From: Lachnospiraceae bacterium
GTDB taxonomy: Bacteria > Bacillota > Clostridia > Lachnospirales > Lachnospiraceae
Direction of reading: 5' to 3'
Length of the DNA: 33,442 nucleotides
NCBI GenBank assembly: GCA_017482485.1
Contig: JAFUMV010000097.1
Location: forward strand, 1-33,442
Part shown: piece after piece, positions 6,788 through 14,939 of the stretch
Layout: each line of letters begins with the position of its first letter
Position numbering within the stretch: position 1 is the first letter of the stretch
Notes under the pieces: model-generated
What the model was told of the DNA's origin: nothing
Databases searched by the model: none
The model's input: only the letters and a program-made list of their open reading frames with translations
Made by a program: the position numbers and the translations under genes

Positions 6788-8083
6788 TTATTCTGCCGCT
6801 GTTTCAGTCTCTGCAGCGGTCTCAGTTGTTTCTTCCGTTGCGGTTTCTTCGGCAGTTTCGGTTTCTGCCAGAGTCTCTTCTTCGGTTTCAGGCTCAATCT
6901 GAGTCACATTTGCCTTTTCCACCAGATAAGTCAGCACCTTGTCGCCGATCAGATATTCACGATAGCCTTTGATTTCACTGCCGATTTCTTCCTTGTATGC
7001 ATCAGCGGATTCATAACCGTAAGCCGTTGCCTGCGCTTCGATATCCTTCTCCACATCCTCATCCGTTACGGTAATGCCTTCCTTTTCTGCGATCGCCTGC
7101 ATCAGCAGAATCTGTCTGGTACTTGTTACAGCAGCTTCCTGCATGTCAGCTTCGTATTCAGCCACATAATCTTCCCAGCTTCCGCCCAGAAGTGTTTCAA
7201 TGTCAGAACCATACAGCATGGCCATATATTCCAGATAGGACTTCTGATAGGAAACGATACGGTCATAATATCTTTCCACCATTGCTTCGGGGTCCGCATT
7301 AAAGGTGGCATTATTGTATACAACTTCCAGCACCGCATTCTGTACATTGGAGTTATATGTTTCGGTAGCGCTTTCCATCAGCATATCGTAGAGATACTGT
7401 CTGTATTCTTCTACGGTTGCAACATTTTCAATTTCCAGACTTGCCACGAATTCATCGTTCAGTTCAGGCTTTTCTTCAACATAGATCTTATTCACGGTTA
7501 CGGTGAAAACAACATCCTGACCAGCCAGTTCTTCACTGCCGTAATTCTCAGGGAAGGTCAGATTCAAATCTTTCGTTTCACCGATTTCCATACCGATGAT
7601 TCCGTCTTCAAACCCATCGATAAAGGTGTTCGTACCGATACCCAGCTCATAGTTATCAGCAGTGCCGCCGTCAAAAGCAACGCCGTCTTTCTTGCCTACA
7701 TAATTGATATCTGCAATATCACCGTCCTGAACCGCTCTGTCGGTCACTTCAGTCTTGATCATGTTGTTGTTCAGCGCAGCTTCCACATAATTATCCACTT
7801 CAGAATCTGTCACAGTGGGCGCTTCCACGGAAACCTCAACGCCCAGGTACTCTCCGAGCTCGACATAATCTGCCGCATTCAGGTTATCCATATATGCTTC
7901 ATCGGAATATTCCTTCACAACTTCTGTTTCGGTTTCTTCTGTTTCAGCAGCGCTCTCTTCTGCAGCGGCAGCTGTCTCTTCTGCTGCAGTAGCTGTCTCA
8001 TCCACAGACGCTTTGTCGCCGCAGCCTGCCAGCATGAAAGCGGAAAGGCCAATCGCACCTGCTGTCACAAATAACTTCTTCAT
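6788..8083 (-). CDS. Trigger-factor-like FKBP peptidyl-prolyl isomerase lipoprotein
   Basis: A protein of 431 residues from the ATG at 8083, which has AGGAGA nine bases upstream; the reading frame extends ten codons further without support. It has a lipoprotein signal with LAGC (Cys 21), so it is probably anchored outside the membrane. An acidic Ala/Glu/Thr linker (about 25-60) comes next. An FKBP-type domain lies at about 117-200 (DGDIADINYVGKKDGVAFDGG, then LTFPENYGSEELAG). A helical, SurA/trigger-factor-like C-terminal chaperone region spans about 205-400, and the tail is Glu/Thr-rich. The sequence and order resemble trigger factor without its N-terminal ribosome-binding domain, moved outside the cell. 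It likely helps fold secreted proteins. The isomerase role is inferred from the domain. Confidence 0.88.
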   Translation of the reverse strand: MKKLFVTAGAIGLSAFMLAGCGDKASVDETATAAEETAAAAEESAAETEETETEVVKEYSDEAYMDNLNAADYVELGEYLGVEVSVEAPTVTDSEVDNYVEAALNNNMIKTEVTDRAVQDGDIADINYVGKKDGVAFDGGTADNYELGIGTNTFIDGFEDGIIGMEIGETKDLNLTFPENYGSEELAGQDVVFTVTVNKIYVEEKPELNDEFVASLEIENVATVEEYRQYLYDMLMESATETYNSNVQNAVLEVVYNNATFNADPEAMVERYYDRIVSYQKSYLEYMAMLYGSDIETLLGGSWEDYVAEYEADMQEAAVTSTRQILLMQAIAEKEGITVTDEDVEKDIEAQATAYGYESADAYKEEIGSEIKGYREYLIGDKVLTYLVEKANVTQIEPETEEETLAETETAEETATEETTETAAETETAAE

Positions 8084-8136
8084 AACACTAATTCTCCTCA
8101 TCTTTTCACGCAATTGCGCTTTTTTCGTTATCGCTC

Positions 8137-8165
8137 ATTCTAACACATTTTTTTTAAAGTTACAA
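8137..8165 (-). promoter_or_regulatory. Promoter of the foldase lipoprotein gene
   Basis: The minus strand has TTGTAA (8165-8160), a 17-base spacer and TAGAAT (8142-8137). The -35 overlaps the stop codon of the cardiolipin synthase gene. Confidence 0.5.
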
Positions 8166-9638
8166 TACCGGAGAAAACAGTCTGCAGCACTGTTCCTTAA
8201 AGCGGATCAGCAAAGACCGTCCCCGGTACACATCTTTTGTGATCTTTTTGGAAAGTTTTAAGTCCTCTATGAAAATTCTTTCCATTTCCTGGGCCACTTT
8301 TTCATCATAAATCATGGCATTGACTTCAAAATTCAGCGCAAAGCTGCGGATATCCATATTGGCGGTGCCGTAGCAGCAGGCCTCCCCGTCTATCGAGATG
8401 CCCTTGCAGTGCAGAAAACCGTTCTCATAAGTATAGCAGTTGGCCCCCGCCATGACCAGTTCTCCGATATAGGAATAAGTTGCCCAGTACACAAAAGGAT
8501 GATCCGGTTTGCAGGGAATCATCACATTCACTTCCACGCCGGAACGCACAGCAATTAAAAGTGCTGCCTGCACAGCTTCATCCGGAATGAAATAGGGCGT
8601 CTGGATATAAATCCGCTTTTTTGCTTTGTTGATCAGCCGAAGGTAGTTGTCGCGGATCGTCTGCAATGCGGAATCCGGACCGCTTGAGATGATCTGGATT
8701 TTGGTATTCCCGCAGGGTTTGTCCGGATAAGTGACATAATCGCTGCCGGCAAACAGATTTTCCCTGGCCGCATAGTTCCAGTCCAGAATATAGCGAATCA
8801 AAAGCGGGATCACCGCAGTTCCCCGGATTCTTAAATGAGTATCCCTCCAATGGCCGAACTTCGGATCCAGGCCGATATATTCCTTTCCGATATTAAAACC
8901 GCCCACATAGCCGATTTTTCCATCGATAATTACAATTTTCCTGTGATTGCGGTAATTCACACGAAGCTGCATCCTGCCGAAAATGGCAGGGAAAAATTCC
9001 GCGGTCCGTATTCCCTGGGCTTCCAGCTCCTTCCAGAACTTCCTGGTGGTGCTGCGGCATCCCATGGCATCGTAAAGAATCTTCACTTCCACGCCGGCCC
9101 TGGCCTTTTCCGCCAGTGCATCTTTTATCCGTGCAAAAAGCACATCATCCTTAATGATATAATACTGCAGAAAAATATATTTCTCCGCCTGCCGGATATC
9201 CGCAATCAGCTGATCGAACTTATCATTTCCATCCGTAAAAACTCTGACCTCATTATCATCCGTCAGCACAGCTCCCACACTTGACAGATTATAATAAACC
9301 AGGTCGGAAAATCCCTGCAGACGGGGATCCTGCTCCTCCAGTTCTCTGCTTCTGACGCTGTATTCCTGTCTGCGCACCGCCTCGCTGACCTGATCTTCGA
9401 TCTCCTTGATTTTGAACATCTTACGCTTATGCATGTCCGTTCCCGCCAGCAGATATAGCAGAAATCCAATACCCGGCAGCGCATTCAGCACCAGCAGCCA
9501 GGCCCAGGCGGAACGGGGATCTTTTCTCTGGAAAAAGACAATTACAATGGAAAACAGAAAATTCCACAGCACCATATGCGAACTGACAAAGTCTGCAGCC
9601 TGCTGCAGATACTGCTGCAAGATATTCCACAGTTCCAT
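8160..9638 (-). CDS. cls: Cardiolipin synthase (phospholipase D superfamily)
   Basis: A 492-residue membrane enzyme that joins two phosphatidylglycerols into cardiolipin and glycerol. Two N-terminal membrane segments (about 22-36 and 43-66, the PLDc_N region) precede two phospholipase D domains. The first HKD motif is HRKIVIID (His 232, Lys 234, Asp 239) and the second is HCKGISID (His 410, Lys 412, Asp 417). Both are complete and followed by the usual G(G/T)(F/A)N segment. The length is normal for bacterial cardiolipin synthases. The start at 9638 has GGGAGG about ten bases upstream. The next gene in the same direction has its own promoter, so this may be a one-gene unit whose promoter lies within or beyond the repeat at 9671-9834. 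Confidence 0.93.
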   Translation of the reverse strand: MELWNILQQYLQQAADFVSSHMVLWNFLFSIVIVFFQRKDPRSAWAWLLVLNALPGIGFLLYLLAGTDMHKRKMFKIKEIEDQVSEAVRRQEYSVRSRELEEQDPRLQGFSDLVYYNLSSVGAVLTDDNEVRVFTDGNDKFDQLIADIRQAEKYIFLQYYIIKDDVLFARIKDALAEKARAGVEVKILYDAMGCRSTTRKFWKELEAQGIRTAEFFPAIFGRMQLRVNYRNHRKIVIIDGKIGYVGGFNIGKEYIGLDPKFGHWRDTHLRIRGTAVIPLLIRYILDWNYAARENLFAGSDYVTYPDKPCGNTKIQIISSGPDSALQTIRDNYLRLINKAKKRIYIQTPYFIPDEAVQAALLIAVRSGVEVNVMIPCKPDHPFVYWATYSYIGELVMAGANCYTYENGFLHCKGISIDGEACCYGTANMDIRSFALNFEVNAMIYDEKVAQEMERIFIEDLKLSKKITKDVYRGRSLLIRFKEQCCRLFSPVL

Positions 9639-9670
9639 CCCATATCAGCCTCCCTTCCGATGTCTGCGCC

Positions 9671-9834
9671 TACTGTTCACTTCGTTCACGGTAACGCGCT
9701 TTACAAGACGAATCCAACGGATACATCTGCACACTAAAACGTGCATTCTGCATGTTTTGGTGCTGCCATCCCCCGGGTTTTATGTGCAAAAGGCGCGAAA
9801 ACACCTGGCGTATGCGCCGCCATTGAACAGTAAC
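9671..9834. repeat. MITE-like element of the GTTCAC/GTGAAC repeat family, copy B
   Basis: A noncoding unit of about 164 bases with inverted ends, TACTGTTCA at 9671 and TGAACAGTA ending at 9832. Inside is a hairpin around CGTGCATTCTGCATG, about 14 pairs with two G-T wobbles. A GGCGC/GCGCC pair lies nearer the right end. No reading frame with a ribosome binding site was seen. With the promoter and leader that follow (9835-9970) it fills the 332-base gap between the divergent cls and membrane-protein genes. Confidence 0.65.
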
Positions 9835-9873
9835 TATTATATCCCACAGACTTTAAAACTGCAATAAAACTCC

Positions 9874-9902
9874 TTGTATAAATCCTTAAATTCTGATAAA
9901 AT
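9874..9902 (+). promoter_or_regulatory. Promoter of the small membrane protein gene
   Basis: TTGTAT at 9874-9879, a 17-base spacer and TAAAAT at 9897-9902. AAGGAGG follows at 9954-9960, eleven bases before the ATG at 9971. Confidence 0.6.
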
Positions 9903-9970
9903 AACAAAGATAGCTATGATCCGCGGCAGGGATACATAGCAGCATACCATCCGAAGGAGGATCCCATACT

Positions 9971-10447
9971 ATGAAAACCTGGATGTGGGTATTACTTGTA
10001 GTTCTGCTCGTATTGATTGTAGCTCTTGTGGTTCTCTATTTCCTGGGCCGCAAGGCACAGAAGAAACAGGAAGAGCAGCAGAAGCAGATTGAAGCTTACA
10101 AACAGACAATGACAATGCTCATTATTGACAAAAAGAGGATGAAGCTCAAAGAGGCCGGACTGCCTCAGGCTGTCATTGACAATACACCGAAGCTGATGCG
10201 CGGCACCAAACTTCCGGTTGTTAAGGCAAAGGTCGGTCCCCAGATCGTCACTCTGATCTGCGATGAAAGCATTTTTGACATTGTTCCCGTCAAGAAAGAG
10301 GTAAAAGGCACCGTAAGCGGCATTTACTTAACCAGTGTCAAGGCACTGCGCGGCACACTGCCTCAGCCCGAGAAGAAGAAAAAGGGCTGGCTCAAGCGCA
10401 ATGTGGAGAAGCTGCAGGAGAAGGCAGGCGCCAAACCCCTGAAATAA
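9971..10447 (+). CDS. Single-span membrane protein of unknown function
   Basis: A 158-residue protein that I do not recognise as a named family. One N-terminal membrane helix (about 5-27) is followed by a Lys/Gln-rich charged stretch (about 28-45, coiled-coil-like). A folded region of about 80 residues comes next (TMTMLIIDKKRMKLKEAGLP through TSVKALRGTLP), and the tail is strongly basic (about 135-158). With a basic stretch straight after the helix, the bulk is probably cytoplasmic. The middle part resembles short conserved membrane proteins seen beside envelope genes in Clostridia, but no function can be given. It is a single-gene unit, with its own promoter and a strong terminator right after it. 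Confidence 0.8.
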   Translation: MKTWMWVLLVVLLVLIVALVVLYFLGRKAQKKQEEQQKQIEAYKQTMTMLIIDKKRMKLKEAGLPQAVIDNTPKLMRGTKLPVVKAKVGPQIVTLICDESIFDIVPVKKEVKGTVSGIYLTSVKALRGTLPQPEKKKKGWLKRNVEKLQEKAGAKPLK

Positions 10448-10463
10448 GCTCAGAGAAAGCAAA

Positions 10464-10494
10464 TTCCCCGGATTTTCATCCGGGGAGTTTTTTT
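10464..10494 (+). terminator. Rho-independent terminator of the small membrane protein gene
   Basis: CCCCGGAT (10466-10473) pairs with ATCCGGGG (10478-10485) and is followed by seven Ts (10488-10494). Confidence 0.9.
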
Positions 10495-10538
10495 GCAGTT
10501 CCATCTGCTCATGTATCTGACAAATACGGTTCAGGCAT

Positions 10539-11534
10539 CTAACCTCTTCTTTTCATCATGAAACCGTGTACCCGCCGCACCGTCTTCGGCGCTATGGTCA
10601 ATAACAGCAGATACCCCTTATTTTTCTTTGTCAAAAAAGGATTCGTCACCGTATCCTTCACATGACTTCTCAGATATTTTTTCACCCTGCAATAAAAAGG
10701 ATCACTGTTCACCATCCGCCCCACCGGGATGTGCAAAAGATAATCCAGCCTCTGGAACAGTGCAAACCGCACCGCCTCGGTTTTTAACTGCGGATACTTT
10801 TTCCACACCAGATGCTCTACGAAGTCCGCGTTATCCACAATATCCAAAAAGACCCGTGAAAAGTCATTCTTATCCTTTTTGCGGGTGTTGCTGCCAATCC
10901 TGTAAAATACGTGATACATCTGCTGGGGCAGAATGCAGATACCGGACCCCTCTCCCAGCATATCCACCAGCAAGAAGAAATCCTCGTTCAGTTTTCCCTC
11001 CGGGAATCTACGAAATTCAAACAATTCCCGACGCACCAGCTTGGTACAGAAAGAGCAGTCGCCCCTGTGCAGCAAAAGCTCCCGTAAGAAATCCTCTGCG
11101 CCGCACACCATTTGTTTTTCGGGAGGCGTACACACATCGGGGCGTTTTTGTAAGTCTTCATCGATTTCATCCCGGGAAGCCTGCGCAATCTTCACATCGT
11201 TTTCCAGCGCCGCTTTTAAAAGCTTCTCATACATCTCAGGATCAATCCAGTCGTCACTGTCCACAAAGCCCAGCCACTGTCCCTTTGCATGGGAGATGCC
11301 CAGATTGCGTGCGGAGGAAGAGCCGCCGTTTTTCTTATGAAAAACACGGATTCTGTCATCCTCTGCAGCCATCCGGTCACAGATTTGGCCGGAAGAATCC
11401 GATGAACCGTCATCCACCAGCAAAATCTCCAGGTTTGTCCAGGTCTGCTGCCGGATGCTGTTTATGCACCTTTCCAGACAATCTTCTATATTATAAACAG
11501 GCACGATAACGCTCAGTAAAATATCCTGTTTCAT
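10539..11534 (-). CDS. Family 2 glycosyltransferase (last gene of polysaccharide locus)
   Basis: A 331-residue GT-A fold transferase. It opens with LSVIVPVYNIEDCLERCINSI and has the nucleotide-binding LLVDDGSSDSS (about 40), then NGGSSSARNLGI and the metal-binding FVDSDDWIDP (about 95). This is the EpsJ/WcaA-like layout of enzymes that add one sugar from an NDP-sugar to a lipid-linked oligosaccharide on the cytoplasmic face. The C-terminal third is basic and may lie on the membrane. The start at 11534 follows GTGAGGA. It is separated from the GT4 gene upstream by 86 bases, longer than other gaps in the locus, and the interval shows no clear promoter. The donor and acceptor cannot be read from sequence. 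Confidence 0.9.
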   Translation of the reverse strand: MKQDILLSVIVPVYNIEDCLERCINSIRQQTWTNLEILLVDDGSSDSSGQICDRMAAEDDRIRVFHKKNGGSSSARNLGISHAKGQWLGFVDSDDWIDPEMYEKLLKAALENDVKIAQASRDEIDEDLQKRPDVCTPPEKQMVCGAEDFLRELLLHRGDCSFCTKLVRRELFEFRRFPEGKLNEDFFLLVDMLGEGSGICILPQQMYHVFYRIGSNTRKKDKNDFSRVFLDIVDNADFVEHLVWKKYPQLKTEAVRFALFQRLDYLLHIPVGRMVNSDPFYCRVKKYLRSHVKDTVTNPFLTKKNKGYLLLLTIAPKTVRRVHGFMMKRRG

Positions 11535-11620
11535 GAGTCCTCACCTTCCGCCGCATTGGCCTGGATTCTGCCTTTCCATCTGCCCTGCCGCCTTCTTTAA
11601 GCCGGCGCAGTTTACAGCCT

Positions 11621-12802
11621 CTACAGCTTACCTTCGTCATATTTCCAGCGGGCGGAAATCACCGGCGCCTTTGAAAAAGGACCGCTCTTTTGAATAACAG
11701 GGTTTCCCGCTTTCCACCCCTCATAAAATTCCACACACGCCTTCGCCGCGCGCTTCGCATTCCACTCCTCCGCAATGGTGCAGCAGGCCTTTTGTCCCAG
11801 CTTCTCAATCCGATCAGGATGGGCAAACAGCTCCTTTACCTTTGCCGCAAAATTTTCATAAGAACCATCTGCATACACACACCCGTTGACGCCGTCTGTA
11901 ATCAGATAGGGCACTGCGCCGATCTGCGCATTTGCCACCGGGCAGCAGCCGCTGTCCATCGATTCATTGAGCACTGCGCCCCAGCCCTCCAGATAGTTGC
12001 TGGTAAACAGGTGGATCTGGCACCTTTCCATGATATCCCGCACTTCATCCGGCTTTAAAAAGCCATAGCAGGTAAAATGGGCTTCCATCCCCGCCGCAGA
12101 AATTTCCTGCTTCAACCGCGCTTCCATGGGACCGCTTCCAATCAGATGCACATGGAATTTTCTGTTTTCCGCCATCAGCTCTTTCGCCAGACGTGTCACA
12201 TATTCCGGATGCTTTAACTCGATAAAGCGGCCGGCCCAAACCAGCTGCAGGCCCTCTGCAGCTTCCCGCCGTTTTCTTTCAAAAAGCTGCTCTTTATCCT
12301 GCCTGCGCATCTCCGGAAAATAACCGAATTTAAGCATCTTATCCGGATAAGCACCGATCAGGGAAAAATCCGAAGCCACATAGGCTCCGGCGCACAAAAG
12401 ATACACCGGCTTATTGCGAAACCGTATATGTTCCTTATATTTGGCGATCAATCCCCGGGGGGAAATCGCCTTCCACTGGCCCTCCCGATAGATCCGCTCA
12501 CTGATGCGAATGGTCAGCTTTGCACTTTCCATTCTGGGTAAAAAAAGATCGGTTCTCTTTGTCCAGCCGGCCAGCACCAGATCCGCTTCTTCAATCAGCT
12601 CAAGACACCGCTCTTTTTCCTGATCGGCAAAAACCACATAAGGAATTTGAGCTGCATCCAGCGCCCAGCCCATGGCCACCCGTTCGGCCTCCATCTCTTC
12701 TGTCTGGATGAAATGATAGTCCTCTCCCAGCAGCTCATACAGCGCATCGGAAAAAGGAATCTGATGATGATTGATGTAATTGGATATAAAAACAGTTTTC
12801 AT
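11621..12802 (-). CDS. Family 4 glycosyltransferase
   Basis: A 393-residue GT-B fold transferase. The N-terminal half is a Rossmann-like acceptor domain beginning MKTVFISNYINHHQIPF. The C-terminal half shows the glycosyltransferases group 1 pattern: LQLVWAGRFIELKHPEYVTRLA (about 200), HLIGSGPMEARL, CYGFLKPDEVRDIMERC, and the EGWGAVLNESMDSGCCPVA donor-site motif, whose family-standard EGFG---EAMA form is modified here. It retains sugar stereochemistry. Its ATG overlaps the stop of the preceding GT4 gene as ATGA, so the two are translationally coupled. It likely adds one residue of the repeat unit. The substrate is unknown. Confidence 0.9.
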   Translation of the reverse strand: MKTVFISNYINHHQIPFSDALYELLGEDYHFIQTEEMEAERVAMGWALDAAQIPYVVFADQEKERCLELIEEADLVLAGWTKRTDLFLPRMESAKLTIRISERIYREGQWKAISPRGLIAKYKEHIRFRNKPVYLLCAGAYVASDFSLIGAYPDKMLKFGYFPEMRRQDKEQLFERKRREAAEGLQLVWAGRFIELKHPEYVTRLAKELMAENRKFHVHLIGSGPMEARLKQEISAAGMEAHFTCYGFLKPDEVRDIMERCQIHLFTSNYLEGWGAVLNESMDSGCCPVANAQIGAVPYLITDGVNGCVYADGSYENFAAKVKELFAHPDRIEKLGQKACCTIAEEWNAKRAAKACVEFYEGWKAGNPVIQKSGPFSKAPVISARWKYDEGKL

Positions 12803-14085
12803 AACAGCTCTCCGTAAATGGCAAGCAGCGTTCGGTAATTTTCATTCCCATCATATTTTGCCGCTGCCAGATCTTTTTCACGCTTTGAAAGATCAACAGC
12901 CAGAGCATCGGACTGAAAAATCGAAATGACTGCCCGGGCCAGCCCATGCACATCTCCCTTTTCAAAAAGAAGACCGCCCTGTCCGTCCCCCATAATGCTT
13001 GGAATCCCGCCCGCATTGCTGGCCACCACGGGCGTGCCCAGAAGCTGCGCTTCCGCCACGGAATTGGGAGAATTTTCTACGGAAGAAGGACAGACAAAAA
13101 CATGGGCAGAAAGATACGCCTGTTTCATCTCCTCTTCACTTAAGCGCCCCAGCACCCGGATTTTCTTCTCCAGACCATTCTCTTTTGCCAGCCTGCGCAG
13201 ATATTTTCCGTAGGCGGGAATCTTCAGTTTGCTCGTAATTCCGTTTACTCCCATCACGCTGTTGCCCGCAACCAGTATATGCGCCTCCGGAAAGCTTTGC
13301 AGGATTTCCTTCATGGCCTGCAGCAAATAATGAAACCCCTTCAGCGGGTAATCTGCCTGGCTTACAAAGATTTCATACCGGCTGCAATTTTCAATTTTCC
13401 AGCTTCCTTCATAAAATCCTGCACGCATTGTCTCATTCATAAAATGATAGGATGCATCCGGATTTATCTGCGAAGTTATCGTTTTATCGAACAGCGTACG
13501 CCCCGTGATATGACGGGACAGTTTCAGAAGCTTTTCCTCATTGACAGCCCGGGCATAAAACTTCTGCTGCTGTTGTTTTATACTGTCCTTTTTCAAAATA
13601 TCCCGCAGTGTTTTACTGTTTTGCACCTTCACAGGCAGGTCAGCCATATAATGTTCTGCGCAGGCACAGCACAGTCCCTGAATGCCCACCAGCGTTTTCT
13701 CCGGACGGTTCCACACTTTTGCGCAGGCATAGGCGTGGGGAAATTCCGTACCGAAAATATGCACCAGATCCGGCTCGAAATCGGACAGGATCTGACCGAA
13801 TCTGTATTCCATGGACGCGTCATAATTTTCCGGATGAGCCAGATCTTCCCCAAATCCGTAACAGGAAATTTCTCTTTTTTTCTCTCCCAGATACAGCTTT
13901 TTACAAAGAGAAGCATTTTCGCCCTCCACAGGGAAACAGATTCCAAGAGAGAGAGATTTTTGATCCTCTTCCTGCAAAAGACGGTTTAAAATTCCCGACA
14001 GCCAGCCCTCCCGGACGCTGTAAGCGGCTCCCAGCTCTCTGGCAATGGCCGGAAGCATGATATTGCAAACCCACAACACTCTCAT
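12799..14085 (-). CDS. Family 4 glycosyltransferase
   Basis: A 428-residue GT-B fold transferase. It begins MRVLWVCNIMLPAIAREL, and the N-terminal domain includes LVHIFGTEFPHAYAC. The C-terminal group 1 domain has FVSQADYPLKGFHYLLQAM, HILVAGNSV, VLGRLSEEEMKQAYLSAHVFVCPSSVENSPNSVAEAQLLGTPVVAS, and GG-PSIMGDGQGG. The SSVENSPNSVAEA segment is the E-x7-E-like donor motif. The start at 14085 is an ATG preceded by AAGGAAA lying in the end of the GT2 gene five bases upstream. It ends in an ATGA overlap with the second GT4. The pair probably adds consecutive sugars. Which sugars cannot be told. Confidence 0.91.
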   Translation of the reverse strand: MRVLWVCNIMLPAIARELGAAYSVREGWLSGILNRLLQEEDQKSLSLGICFPVEGENASLCKKLYLGEKKREISCYGFGEDLAHPENYDASMEYRFGQILSDFEPDLVHIFGTEFPHAYACAKVWNRPEKTLVGIQGLCCACAEHYMADLPVKVQNSKTLRDILKKDSIKQQQQKFYARAVNEEKLLKLSRHITGRTLFDKTITSQINPDASYHFMNETMRAGFYEGSWKIENCSRYEIFVSQADYPLKGFHYLLQAMKEILQSFPEAHILVAGNSVMGVNGITSKLKIPAYGKYLRRLAKENGLEKKIRVLGRLSEEEMKQAYLSAHVFVCPSSVENSPNSVAEAQLLGTPVVASNAGGIPSIMGDGQGGLLFEKGDVHGLARAVISIFQSDALAVDLSKREKDLAAAKYDGNENYRTLLAIYGELL

Positions 14086-14090
14086 CGATG

Positions 14091-14939
14091 TTATTTCCTT
14101 TTCTTCACAACTCTGTAAATACCGTTTTTCACAGCATTGTAATAACCGGCATATTTTTCATTTTCGGCCAGCTTTGTCCGAAGGGGCGCCAGCGTCAAAA
14201 GCATCACCGTTTTGTAACGCAGCACCTTTTCCCGTCCCAGATAATGTTTTGTGATCTCGCTGTGCTCCTTTGCCGAGATCCTGCGGTTTTCAGCTGTTTC
14301 CGAGAATCCGCCGCCCTCATAATCAGCCACCAAAAGCTCCGTATACACAGCCTGCGCATGGCGCTCATAGATACAATACAGAAAATGTTCATAATCCGCA
14401 CGCACTTTATATTTCGTGTCATATCCCCGTTCCCCGAACAGACGGATATCATAAAAGCACACCTGATGACAGGGCACATTCCGATAACAGGTAAAATCAT
14501 TGACTTCCGGCGCGGAATATACCACGCTGTCCTGCTTTTCATTATACTGATTTCCGTAAAAAATACGGATTCTTTCCTTGTGCGTCTGGCTGTCTCCTTC
14601 TAAGTCGGACGCCTTTTTATTTTCAATAGCCTTCGCCATTTCAGAAAGCACCTGGCTATCGTGCAAAATATCTCCGCAGTTTAAAAAAAGCACGTACTGT
14701 CCGCTCAGATAGGGAAGCGCCTGATTCATGGCATCGTAGATACCCGTATCCGCCGAAGTCACCAGCCGGATCCTGCTGTCCGCCGGCACCGCTGCCAGAG
14801 AATTGTCTGAAGAACCGCCGTCTTTAATCAGGATTTCGTAGTTACCGTACTGCTGTTTTAAGACGCTCTCTACCGTAGGAAGCAGCTTTTTCCCCGGATT
14901 TAAGCATACTATGACAATGCTAAAAGAAATCTGAGCCAT
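14091..14939 (-). CDS. Family 2 glycosyltransferase
   Basis: A 282-residue GT-A transferase. The N-terminal catalytic part holds FSIVIVCLNPGKKLLPTVESVLKQ, LIKDGGSSDNS, a DTGIYDAMNQAL segment and the metal-binding FLNCGDIL in place of the more usual D-D-D. This DGGSSD plus GIYDAMN pattern is typical of WcaA/colanic-acid-like GT2 enzymes. The C-terminus is basic and has no clear membrane span. The start at 14939 has AAGGAA seven bases upstream. It overlaps the end of the EpsG gene by 20 bases, so translation is coupled to it. Confidence 0.9.
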   Translation of the reverse strand: MAQISFSIVIVCLNPGKKLLPTVESVLKQQYGNYEILIKDGGSSDNSLAAVPADSRIRLVTSADTGIYDAMNQALPYLSGQYVLFLNCGDILHDSQVLSEMAKAIENKKASDLEGDSQTHKERIRIFYGNQYNEKQDSVVYSAPEVNDFTCYRNVPCHQVCFYDIRLFGERGYDTKYKVRADYEHFLYCIYERHAQAVYTELLVADYEGGGFSETAENRRISAKEHSEITKHYLGREKVLRYKTVMLLTLAPLRTKLAENEKYAGYYNAVKNGIYRVVKKRK

